Source of the DNA: Prostheceraeus crozeri | Lineage: Eukaryota > Platyhelminthes > Polycladida > Euryleptidae | Direction of reading: 5' to 3' | Length of the DNA: 64,000 bases | NCBI GenBank assembly: GCA_907163375.1 | Contig: CAJQUW010003182.1 | Location: 62,001-126,000, forward strand | In this document: positions 44,830-55,800 of the stretch, one piece after another | Layout: the number at the start of each line of letters is the position of its first letter | Numbering within the stretch: position 1 is the stretch's first letter | Notes under the pieces: generated by a model | Database searches by the model: none | What the model saw: the letters and a program-made list of their open reading frames with translations, nothing else | Told to the model about the DNA's origin: nothing | Translations under genes and position numbers: made by a program

Positions 44830-46083
44830 AGGTTCGAACCAGGCCAAGAGAAACATGAACGCTTGCCCATCTTGGTCTCAGGCTTAGGATTGAAGAAGCT
44901 TCTTCGTATTCCGAAGGTTGAATCATGCAGTGGAGCCGCATTGGCTGAAGAAATGTTTGCTGTCTTGAGAAATTGGGATTCAGTGGAACGGGTTACTAGT
45001 ACATCGTTTGATACTACAGCCAGCAGCACAGGAGTTCGCTCGAGAGCGTGCACACTTCAAAATAAGTTGAAAAGAGAACTGCTCCACCTTGCTTGCAGAA
45101 AGCATGTTTCCGTAATTGTCATAAATAAGGTTTTAAATGTTTGCACTGGAATCGTATCGAATGGTCCAGATATCCAAATGTTTAAGCGGCTCAAGCAGAA
45201 ATTGTCCTCAATAGATGCGGGCAACTTTCAACCTATTGAGGACTTCCTTTGCAATCTGAAGAACTTCTGTAAGCAGCAATTGATGTTGAAGCAACCAAGA
45301 GATGATTATCGGGAACTCCTAGAGCTGACACTTGTTGTCATGCCAGAAGTACCTCCTCGTGGAATGCACTTTCTGCGCCCTGGTGCCTGCCATCGAGCTC
45401 GATGGATGGCAAAGATCATATATACAATGAAGATATATCTTTTCCGCTATCAATTTAATCTTGCTCCTCGAGAAGTCAGAGGAATTGAACGATTTGCTAC
45501 CTTCGTTGTTTCTTTAAACATTCCTTACTACGTCGAACGCTGCGTCTGCTCCAGCAAATATGATTTGAAGTCTTTGAAAGATGTTGTTTAGCATGACACT
45601 CCTTTCTACTTAGCGGCTGTGAATTCCCTCAGTCGTCATCTCTGGCATTTGTCGGAGGAGTTGGTAAGTTTGGTTTTTTTGACGAATCTATTGATCTCAT
45701 CACCAAAAGGGCAATGGTAGCAGCTCTTCAGGCAGAAGGAAGTCCTCAACCTATAAACAGATCGATCATTGATTTGCACAATATCACTTCAAAGAACATC
45801 TCAAATTTTGTAACGGCTAACACTCGACGATTTTTTTCATACATTGGTTCATCCACTGGATTTCTTGATGCTGAGTCCTATCAACCCCCGGAGTCATAGT
45901 CCTTACAAAATGATAGGACTCCGCATCCATGCCTCAAAGTTACTAATGACTTTGCTGAGCGCAATGTATCCTCAATGCAGGAATATGTTTCCATTCTCGC
46001 AAAGGACGAAGACCAACGTCAGTACCTCTTTCATGTCATCGAGTCACATCGTCATCGATCTCCTGATGCTCGGAAAGCGATAA
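44830..46083 (+). pseudogene. Transposase-like pseudogene, unclassified multicopy family
   Basis: ORF 44863-45591 contains GLKKLLRIPKV, SFDTTASSTG (possible catalytic Asp), ELLHLACRKHVSVIVINKV, LLELTLVVM and GACHRARWMAKIIYTMKIYL. It continues past a TAG (45589-45591) with NSLSRHLWHLSEELVSLVF. A frameshift in a T run (about 45672) leads to ITKRAMVAALQAEG and NISNFVTANTRRFF. A roughly 45-bp palindromic insertion (45893-45935) is followed by KVTNDFAERNVSSMQEYV and QYLFHVIESHR. This domain order is familiar from many uncharacterised repetitive invertebrate genes, perhaps RNase H-like transposases. I cannot assign the superfamily. Confidence 0.6.
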
Positions 46084-46307
46084 TTATTCAAAATACGTGA
46101 GGCATTGATCCCTTTAATACTTAACTGAGTGGATATCCGACTTCCATAATTCTTCATGCAGGCCTACTTAACAATATGTGTGAATTCAGATTGCCATTTT
46201 TTCTGATACAGTTTTATGGATCACATGCTTTGTTAAATATCTCAGAATACACCCTGATTTCATCCTTCTGAATCTTATTCATAAGTTTTTACAACGTATC
46301 TGTCTCA

Positions 46308-46337
46308 TTTTTGTTTAGGAGGCTTAAAAGTGAGGGA
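46308..46337. repeat. 30-bp inverted copy of internal PLE sequence
   Basis: TTTAGGAGGCTTAAAAGTGA at the 5' end of the truncated PLE is the inverse of 46949-46978 inside the same element, with one mismatch in 30. Confidence 0.85.
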
Positions 46338-46339
46338 GG

Positions 46340-47173
46340 TTATTTCTGCAATGTCATCAGAGACAGGTGGCTTCGTTATATAGATGATGATTGCTTCATT
46401 ATTTGGGATAAGAGTTTCGGAGACATAGAGGTTTTTAACGAAATTTTGAATAGCCTCCATTGTTATGTAACTTTTACTACCAATCAAAGTCTAGACAGAA
46501 TAAGTTTCCTAAACGTGCCAATTTACAAAGATATGCAAAATTTAGAAACGGATATTTACCGAAAGAAGACTGATACCCAGAATTATGTACACTTTCATTC
46601 GAATCACCCTAAACATGTTTTGAAAAATGTTCCATGTGCGTTAGCGAAAAGAATTCTCAATATTGTCTCAAAAGAATCTAACCAAAACAAATAGCTATCA
46701 GAATTAAGAGCAAAACTTTTAAAATTACGGTACCATCATGGTGTAATCCAATCTGCCTTCGATCGTGCCAGACAGCAAAGTTTGAATCCACGTATCTCAG
46801 CATCTCCGATTACAACTGATATTATTCCTTTTGTAAGCACATATAACAAGAACAATCCTGACGTCTTCAATAATGTGATTAAAACTGTCAGTAACAGCTT
46901 GAAGCTAATGGATCCCTTTCAGAGGTATAAGATCATGAGGTCATGGAAATCCCTCACTTTTAAGCCTCCTAAATAAAAATAACCGACCAACATTGAAGGG
47001 TGTTAGTAAGTGTGACGAAACAAGATGTGGTTGTTGTCCAGATATTATTACAGGCAAGTGCATTAACAATCGAATTAACAAAGGAACAATTAGTGAAACA
47101 ATAACATTTGAAATAAGAAGGAACATGAACTGCTTATCTAAAAACATCATTTATATTTTAAGATGCAAAGGCT

Positions 47174-47224
<51 letters not shown>

Positions 47225-47746
47225 GAGCTTTATTTGTCATCAAAAACGAGCGGTATGACAATGGGTGTGGTACAGTAAATCATGGCATTTCACAAAAAGG
47301 AAGAAAACTTAACAAAACTTTTGTGATAAAAAGAACGATTCCTTCATTCAGGAAGGAGAACTCGTTGATGACGAATACGTGTATCAGACATGTCTCTAAC
47401 CACAAAAAAGTTAGCAAAGGGATGGGTGAAACAGTTCTTGGCGATTTTGCGAATTAATCGAATACATGTATCTTGCAAAGAAACCTTGTATTTTGTAACG
47501 AACTATGTTGGACAAAGTGGCGACTACTTTCGTAATAGGCTAACAGTGTATAGACAACAAATAACGCTCTCTAACTGTGCCATACTGAATGTGAGCAAGC
47601 ACATAGCTTCTTGTGCAAGATCAATAACACCAAAATTCGAAGCAGCTCCAATTTACCAGCTAAGTCCAAATGCTACTAAAATGGACCGAGAGGGACAGGA
47701 GCAAATCTTTATTTCTACTCTTAAGCTTAGTTTGACTTCTGTCTGA
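46340..47746 (+). pseudogene. Third PLE lineage, broken: RT palm, linker, GIY-YIG
   Basis: The RT starts at motif C (WLRYIDDDCFIIWDKS, with one extra Asp codon compared with the usual Y-x-DD-x-F). It continues with DRISFLNVPIYKD, TDTQNYVHFHSNHPKHVLKN and AKRILNIVS, a stop at 46692 and decayed sequence. 46782-46976 follows, then from 46993 a KCDETRCGCCPDIITG linker and NIIYILRCKGC, the first half of the GIY-YIG domain. A non-LTR fragment is inserted here (47174-47499). The domain resumes with YVGQSGDYFRNRLTVYRQQI. The element is therefore truncated, frameshifted and interrupted. Confidence 0.88.
47174..47499 (-). mobile_element. Non-LTR 3' fragment inserted in the PLE GIY-YIG domain
   Basis: On the minus strand a decayed C-terminal RT tail (THPFANFFVVRDMSDTRIRH, then R-RSFYHKSFVKFSSF-WN, like the R--R---SFFP---W-N ending) is followed by AATAAAG and a (TTA)n tail (47174-47223). 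The insertion splits NIIYILRCKGC from YVGQSGDYF of the PLE. Confidence 0.7.
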
Positions 47747-47807
47747 TTTGTATATCTATTTCTATTGACTAATATGGTTTCTGTATTATTTTGTATAATA
47801 CATCTTC

Positions 47808-47852
47808 ATTCCATGAGTAGCTCCCATAGAAGGGAGTGAAACCGGTCGGAAT
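47808..47852 (+). ncRNA. Hammerhead-like fold, PLE 3' UTR
   Basis: Stem I ATTCC/GGAAT (five pairs), seven-base core ATGAGTA, stem II GCTCCC-ATAGAA-GGGAGT, GAAA, palindromic ACCGGT and C. Positions 3 and 8 are A and T instead of C and G, so they can still pair. It lies about 60 bases after the GIY-YIG stop. Confidence 0.55.
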
Positions 47853-50301
47853 ATCATTTGACTTTTCCTAGAGTTTATATCTAATTTATTACTTGTTTAT
47901 TGACATATTGGTTTTTGTATTGTTTTCATTATATATGTAAACTCACATTAAACGATATGTTACATGACATATATAGCATATATATAACAGCTTGTCCCCC
48001 CACACCTAAGAATACGATGCGTCGCCCTTTAGTGCAACGAGTGAAAATAAGGAGCATGTTTAGCTTCTTTTGTCTCTTGGACGGTTTCTGGTTAGGACAT
48101 GATGAGTATGATCTAACGCATTTTCGGTTTTACTTCATTACCTGTAAAAAGCTTTTAAAGTCTGCTACAGACGTCCATTTAGAGTCAACCGAGGCCTGGA
48201 GATCGTGCTTCATCCCCGCTACTGATCAAAGATGGATGAAGGATTTCAGTGATGGAAAAGGCCGGATTTTGTCGATGCTCCACGCTCTGGTCTTCCGAGA
48301 TCAACATGAATGGAAGACCTCTCCAACCAAGTTGCCGACATGATCAAGGTTGGCCGCACAGTCTATGATCAGATCAACTTGTGTGATCCATACCTGCTCT
48401 TCTTGCTGACAACTTCATTGCGCAAGATGACGTTCAGCAGCTCTGAAGAAGTGGAAAAGGCCTCGTTATGGATACTTCGTGACATTTCAGAAACTGCTCC
48501 TCACGATCAAGTAGATTTGTTGATGTAACATTGCCAAAACGTCATTGATGCGCTGGACAGCATGAATGACATCGTCCGTGGCCTTTCCTTGCCTTTATTT
48601 CAACAAATTTGCAAGACGATATGACTTTTGGTTCGCCCAATATGTCTATTGCTTGTTTGGTTCATTTCAAAATCTGAACTGTCTGATTGGAACTGATCAG
48701 ACATTTCGTGATGGCTTTATGAATTATATCGTGCATAATCAGACACGCTTAAGAAAGACACTAGAAACATCATCACGTGCGCAACTTTTTAAGCTGATTA
48801 AAAATTGTAAACTTGTAAACGTAACATTACCCAAAAAAAGTCAATCAATTTTGGATTTATTGAAAACTGTTTTACTATTATCTCCATAGCAAAATATTCA
48901 ATAAGAGTTCACGCAATATTAGGTTTGGCGCAAAAAAACTTGACAAGCTGACTACCGAGATGACCAAAACTGGCGATGGATTTACATAAAATCCAATCGC
49001 AGTGCCGGCGATTCATGGGATTGAAATTTTTCCGGTTCGTCTAATCACCATGGCGATGTAATAATCAACTCTCATACTACTCTGGATGTTGGCATAAATT
49101 GCAAATCTTTGATAAAAGAAGTCAAAAATTGCCAATTAAAAGTGCAGTTTTATTTTCAAATAATTAATTTTTTTACCGGCCAAAAATAATTTACAAGAGC
49201 GACTCCAAATTTTTCATTGAAAATGGCAATCAAGAGAAAAGACGACTAATGTGTCACAAGATATGCAATTGACTAGATGATATTAACTGCAAGGGCGATA
49301 GGCACGCAGTGTTGCGTCGTTAGCGAACGGTGATCAGGAGGTTTACATTCGGTGGTCGAATGTGGGAAATGACCTTCAACAAATTCTGCCTAATGCAAGT
49401 TCATCATGTTGCTATTAAATGTCGGTGATCATCACAGTACATTTTGCTGCTGATCCCTCTCCATTTAAACCTAGGCCATCAAGAATTTACAAACGATCTT
49501 TCCCTGAGTGATATCATAACTCATTTCCGATATTCTTCATTGCTGTTCCAATTAACGATTACTTTATGACAAACCTATTCACACCTCTTGCTTATGAGCT
49601 ATGAAGGCTCATGCCATGATCAATCCAACCATATATTGCACCAACAGTGTGAACAGAGAGTGGTTTTCTCATTTGAGATCAATTGTTTGTTTATATGTAT
49701 AATTATATGAATGTTTAAACGAAAGTATCAACAAACTCAGGTGTTAAGCAGATTCTGTAGTTTAATAAGTAGTGGGCAATTTTCTACCAAGAAATTTTTG
49801 TTGTTACTAAATTTTTTCTTCTATCCTTATTTCTTCTGACTTATACACAGGGCATTCATTTCTTCAAACTGTTTTGCAGACATCGTTCAACTTCTGGTCA
49901 GAGAAGTTGGAGCAGGCCCACTTGTTGGCAAGTATTAGCCTTTCATTAAGCATGTGGCTTGTTTAGGAAATGTAATTTAAATCTTGCATGAATGTCAGCT
50001 GCTTAAGCAACATTTTGACGTGTCAGTCTGTGAGAATGTGACCGATGGAAAACAAACTCTTGGAAAAGCCTGTATACGGTTTGTTGATTTGCTCCTCCCG
50101 ATTGGTTGCTTGTAGGGTGTGTAATAATGACCTTGAAAGAAGGGAATTAAAAACACTCATGTTGATTAGGAAATTTTGAGTTGTAGATTCTTGTAATGTT
50201 TTTAACAGCCTTGTAATGCTCTTTGAACAGCCACAAAATAGATATAAAACGCTAATATTTTAACTTGTAATGGAAATCCTTCGCATCTGTTTTCGCTTAT
50301 A
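47853..50301. other. No confident feature; several short open frames
   Basis: Frames at 47900-48343, 48310-48528 and 48566-48889 are open but show no domain. A small exon-like block at about 49889-49938 (acceptor TTTTGCAG, GC-type donor GCAAGT) is possible but unsupported. Confidence 0.4.
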
Positions 50302-50463
50302 GAGTTGTGTTGGACTACTGTTATCTTTCAACATTACCTCAAGCATTTGATGGACTCATGGCTTCTATAGATGGTGACAAACTTGTGGCATCAATAGCTG
50401 TTGCCAAAGTAACGTGCAATGGATTAAGAGAGGTCATAACGCATATATTTAGGCGTAGCATTT
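50302..50463 (+). CDS. Possible exon, unrecognised
   Basis: Follows TTCGCTTATAG and ends at a TTT|GTAAGG donor. The open frame encodes LDYCYLSTLPQAFDGLMASI and LREVITHIFRRSI. No domain recognised and no phase-matched partner exon found. Confidence 0.2.
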
Positions 50464-50746
50464 GTAAGGAGCATCTTTTGAAATTGTGACGTCTGCTTCA
50501 ACTGCACCCCAAGAAAACATGTGGCATCAAATAATTAGTAGTCCAACAACACAAGCGAACAGATTTCTCTGACAATAGTTTCCAAATGAAGTTATACTAA
50601 CTGTTCCCTCAATCAAAAAGCGGAGGGACCCAGGTGTGAGTGATGTTTCTTTTTTATTTAAAGAAAGTTTCAAGAAGCTCTATCGTTTTCGGCTAACGTC
50701 CACCAGCCATGATCACGACAAATTGGCGAAGGCGGTTTGTAAAGAC

Positions 50747-51468
50747 CTGGGATGCGGAGTCGGAGTGCCTGAGTCCTATCATTTTTCCTGCAGTCGGAGT
50801 CCTTCAAATGATAGGACTCCGGCCTGTAACCATACCAGAAACATAATACAAACAAATTATTTGTCCTCGTGCATTGCTGTTAGTCTTGATCTCAACTTTC
50901 TCCGTCAAACAAATGTACAGGGACACTGCTGCATGCAAGGCTTGTAATTGTTGATGGAATGAACCGTGATAGTAAAAGAAGGATTATCTTTTCACTTGGT
51001 GATTTAGTAAAGAAGACAAGCCTTCCTAGCCTCGATCACACCTATGCGCCAAAGGTCACATCAGAGACAAAAATGAAATGCCAATTTGTCTGAGAACATT
51101 ACCTCTTACCCTCACGTTAATGATGTGTGATGTCTCCTCCAAAGCGCCTATTAAAATCAAAAGTTTACTCATATTTTTTGAAGATGGATGGGGGATTTTC
51201 CTGCCTGGTAGAGACTGGAGAAAAAACGTGTAGGGCACACATCAACAAGATGGGAGGAGCCGAGTTGAATGCATCCAACTTGAAGCGACATTTGATAAAC
51301 TTTCATTGTAAATGATTGATATAGCAATGATAACTAAAGATAGGTTCAGGTAAGCCTATATTGATCTATGATGCAGGTTACCAGTTTATTCAAAAAACTA
51401 GGCTATATGTACTTGCCACCCGGAGTCGGAGTCAACTCCTATCAAAATGATAGGACTCCGCATCCCTG
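50747..51468 (+). mobile_element. Small hAT derivative carrying a BED finger exon
   Basis: Left end CTGGGATGCGGAGTCGGAG and right end GGACTCCGCATCCCTG are inverted. Flanking 8-mers GTAAAGAC and GTAAGAAC match at 6 of 8, consistent with an aged 8-bp duplication. Inside, 51127-51315 encodes a BED-type zinc finger (KVYSYFLKMDGGFSC, CRAHIN, LNASNLKRHLINFH). The transposase core is absent. Palindromic GATAGGACTCC blocks sit near both ends; a stray copy lies at 45893-45935. Confidence 0.65.
51127..51315 (+). CDS. BED-type zinc finger fragment
   Basis: 62 codons. The aromatic SKVYSYF, one Cys (FSC), then a second Cys (TCRAH) and NASNLKRHLINFH give the BED spacing of a Cys pair and two His after an NLKRHL helix, but the first C-x2-C is incomplete (C-LVETGEKT-C), so zinc binding may be impaired. 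Such fingers bind DNA at the N-terminus of hAT transposases. The frame ends at TGTAAATG, which could be a donor. Confidence 0.6.
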   Translation: MMSPPKRLLKSKVYSYFLKMDGGFSCLVETGEKTCRAHINKMGGAELNASNLKRHLINFHCK

Positions 51469-52802
51469 GTAAGAACACAGGGAATCAAATATACCACAGC
51501 AATCAACACAGCCGACCAATCAGACACAAGATGAAAACTAACAGCGATCTCGACAGGCATGAAAGCTGATCAATAGACAAGCGTGACACATGCAACCAAC
51601 AGTTGACAGCAAGATGACTGACGTATTGAAAAATAAAAATTCTGATGATAAAAATACATGTTATATCAGAAAATGTAGAAGCTGAAAAGAAATTTTCTTG
51701 TATAAATATAATATATGCAACGTTATAAAAGGTGACATGATAAAACGATGAAAAAGTATATATAATATACAAAGTTAAAAAAATTCCATCCGATGCACCG
51801 CCCAGCGTGGAACACCCGATTCCCTCCACCCCTCTGCTTGGTATGCCCAGCCTCATGGTACCCAGAGTTCCGTTATTTCCGCTATTTTCCGCTTTTTTGA
51901 AAATTGTCCTTTGTTTCTCGTTTTTTACCAATTTTTCCGTTATTTCCTTTTTTTCAAATTATCATATGTTTATTGGTACTGAATCTTGTTATCAGAGTCC
52001 TGGAACTTTCATAGCAACATTCAAATAAGTAGATCAAAGTGAAATACGCTTAAGTGCGATAATCTATCTTAATTTCTTGCTTCAGGTGAATACAACTTGA
52101 TTTCAAGTAGAGTCTACAAAGGGGATATTAACGTTTGCATTTATACGTAGGGGATGTTTCTGACGAAATTGAAAAATCTTTTCTATTTTTTCTGCTCCTG
52201 CATCACATCATCACATTCGGGCTGTTTGTAGAAACATGGAGATCAATTCAACAAAACAAGGACAAGCTTTGAATGTACAAATTTCTTCTGAACTCTTCAA
52301 TTCCTTTTAAGGGTGCAAAACTCGATGTAATTCTACTTTTTAGCTTTTTATCATTTTCTGAACACATCGTTTAGAATATTGCGCTATACTTTCATGCACC
52401 AAATATTTGTGGTGCTTCTGTCTATTATGTTTCATTTATGCAATCCATCATTTAGTACAAAAGTGCATCTTTCAGATGCATCCATGTTTAGTGAATACGC
52501 AGGTCCATAGCAGTATTACTGTATCATGTCCTACTCTACATCTTAATGTTTGATTCTAGCTTTCAGATTGTAATGTGTTTTGATGTGACCAATAATAGGA
52601 AGAAGCCTACCTTTTGTGACGCGATTTCATCAGACCAGTAAAACTAACAGACGAGGCACTATATGCATGTGCTATATACGAGGCACCAAATCCGGGCACT
52701 ATATGCATGTATGCATATGATATGCTGCGGACGTACGAAGATAATATTTATGTATTCTACGAAATTCAGAGACGATCAATAAATTGGCGATCAACTTAAA
52801 CC
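51469..52802. other. Non-coding stretch; possible decayed hAT terminus at 51865-51960
   Basis: CAGAGTTCCGTTATTTCCGC and further TTCC/TATTT repeats at 51865-51960 resemble the subterminal region of the neighbouring hAT. No other feature supported. Confidence 0.4.
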
Positions 52803-55800
52803 CAGGGCGTCAAGTTCCTATTTTTTTCCTATTTTTTCCTATTTTATCATAAAATTCCTATTTTTTCCTATTTTATGACAAAATTCCTACTTTTTCCTAT
52901 TTTATGACAAAATTCCTATTTTTTCCTATTTTTGTGTAGCTCGTTCTTTATCTTATTCAATATTATGGTCCATGGATAACCATTCAGAAAATAGAGTTGC
53001 GTTTTATATTCGGTAACGACAGTTCTCTTTGTGAACAAGAATGGTTCGCGTTCAGCTCTCGATACATGGCTATGATGGTTGCATATATCGAGAGCTAGCC
53101 GTGTACCTACATCAGTTCCTTAACTTGACGTGCTACTCATATTTGTGTGACTCATCAGAAAATGGGATTATGGTTTTAAGAAATGGAATTTTTCATATTT
53201 CATGTCTTTTTTGCAGTGTGCTGATATCGGTTTACATCCTTAATGAGGTAGGATCAGACAGTTTTCCGTTTGTTACCTCGCTTCCAGTCTATCAGATAAC
53301 TAAAACGCTAGTACTGAACAAAATGACAATTGGAAAAATATGATCGACTCTCTGAACTGATCTCCCATGAACTGATAATGTTTTTCTTCTCGTGTAATTC
53401 AATATGCATTTATAATGACTTTTAAAAAATAAACTTGTTATAAAAACTATTTGCTTTACTGCTAGTTTTGTTTCATGTTCATCGTTTCGGTTTCACGTCG
53501 TTCTCAGTTATTACTGCTTCCTATTTGAGTCAACAGGTGAGGTGCATTGCTTGTCCGGAAACGATATAAATGGACGTACATCCAGTAATTTAAATTCGGT
53601 AAAATGGTACGCAGCACTGGATACGGATCTTCAAATACACCTGTTGTCTTAGTAATCAGCTTCCAGACATTACTATGTGGTAAGTTTTGTTCAGTTCATA
53701 CTTGTTTTATACATGTACATGTACATTAATGTTTGTTTCTTTTTGCAAGTCAAGCCTTTCGGAGAATTACCTGGAATGTTTTGAAAGGGATTTAGATTCT
53801 CAGGATATATCGTTCATCACTGTACGCTCGTGTGCTATCTTTAACGAAGCTGAGCCTATTTACGGGAATGACCACAGACAGAACAATGAGAAAGTAGAAG
53901 CCCCTCGCCAAATAGAGTGAAGCTCGCACTTAACGGTGATAATGTCACATTTCAGTGAAGGGGAGAATAATCTATGAGACTAAGATGGCGGTAAATCTCC
54001 CTTCTCACTCTCTCGCTTAAGTGTAAATCAGTGATGTAAACAAAGATGATTCCTATTTTTTCAGACTGGTTTACGAATTTAGAGCGGCATATTCTTCCGA
54101 AGATTTTTTCAGTACCATTAATGAGAATATAATTGACAATCTCCAACTATCTGATTGCCCTGTATTAAATGCTAGGCGCGATGCATGTGAATTAAAATAA
54201 CGCATGCAGATTTGTACACTTAATGATGATTTCAGTTTGAAGAATATCTTATATCGTAAAATATCAATTAACCAGCGTGCCAATAAAGTTTTTTTGTTTA
54301 TTTCAGGGTCTCAACTTGAGCTTTGCAACGTAAGATGCCCTCCGGTAAAACAAAATTCAATGTTACATGGCTCTCTACCTTCGATAGCAACAATCAGAAA
54401 ATGGGCGATTGGTGTCGGAAAGGAAAGGATGACAGTCATGGTCATTGTACTCTATGCCAAATCGATATTAAGTGCGATAATTCCGGAAAAGCTCAATTAC
54501 TCCAGCATGCTAGAAAGAAAAAACACATGGAGTTGTTGAAAAATGTATTGGATACAAAGCAAACAAAACTCTCACTGATGAATACTTCAGCTAGTGCAAC
54601 TTCGATACCTAGTGATGCGATATCATCAGCTGTAGTATGCTCTAATACTGATAAGTCTACTGTTAGTATGATGACTCTTAAGGATTCTTCCGATAGTAAT
54701 CTTAATGCCACTGTTTATTGGTTAGCAGAAGTGGCATGCAAAAATTTGTCGTTACGTTCATGTGACAACAAAGGAAGCTTATTCAAAGCTATGTTCCCTG
54801 ATAGTGCAGTAGCTGCACAATTCAGCTTAAGTCGCACGAGCGCATCATATATAATAGGAGATGGGTTGTCACCATACTTCACAGGAGTAATTGTTTCTGA
54901 CCTAGTGAAATCAAATCTACCTTTCTCTATACATTTCGATGAAACATCCACAACTCAAGTAAAAAAAACAGATGGATCTAACAATAAGGTACTGGTCGCC
55001 GCAGCACAATCAAGTGTGGTGCTCTTTCTACACATCTCTGTTTTTCGGACATGCGGACGGTAATACCGTCGCTTTTAGGATGTATCAAAAAATGTGTGAT
55101 GATAAATTACCGATACAAAGGTTAGCTACACTTGTACGAGATGGTCCGAACGTTAACAAGACAATCTTCAGAAATCTGAATGAACTGATTTCTCGCGATC
55201 ATCCTGATTTTCCTGGTCTGATAGATTTGGATTCATGTGCTATTCACACAATACATAACGGCTTTCGGAAAGGAATCAAAGAGTTCGATATTGACATAAG
55301 TCAATTTTGCTACGATTTGCATTCTATTTTTAAATACAGCGCTGCCCGTCGTGAAGACTTCAGATCAATACAATTGGAATTTGATTTGAAAACCCACAAT
55401 TTCAAGCAACATACAGAAGTCCGGTGGCTTAGTATTGGACCGTCTGTTAAAAGAGTCATAGAACAATGGGAAGCGATTGTGCATTTCGTTTCAGACCTTG
55501 GGAAGAGCACACAGTCGATGCCAAAAAGCGCCAACTTCAAAAGAGTGCAAGTCATGCTTAGTACCAAAGAGAAATTCTTAACACGAGTTTTCTTGGAATT
55601 TTTCGCGAATATCACTCCTATTTTCGAGAATTTGTTGCGTCTGCTGCAAAAGAATAGTCCCATGATTCATATTCTTTATGACCAACTTTGTGAGTTCATT
55701 TTGAAACTTCTTCGAAGGTTTATGATACCAGAGGCGATTGGAAACAAATATGGAATTGAGCTCCGATCCATCGATTGTAGAAGTGAATCTTCACAGTTAT

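Noticed and set aside
47900-48889. Series of plus-strand ORFs after the third PLE lineage
   Set aside because: No recognisable domain and no consistent exon phases, so not called as genes.
49889-49938. Micro-exon with GC donor
   Set aside because: Open in two frames and its phase does not match the possible exon at 50302; too short to support.
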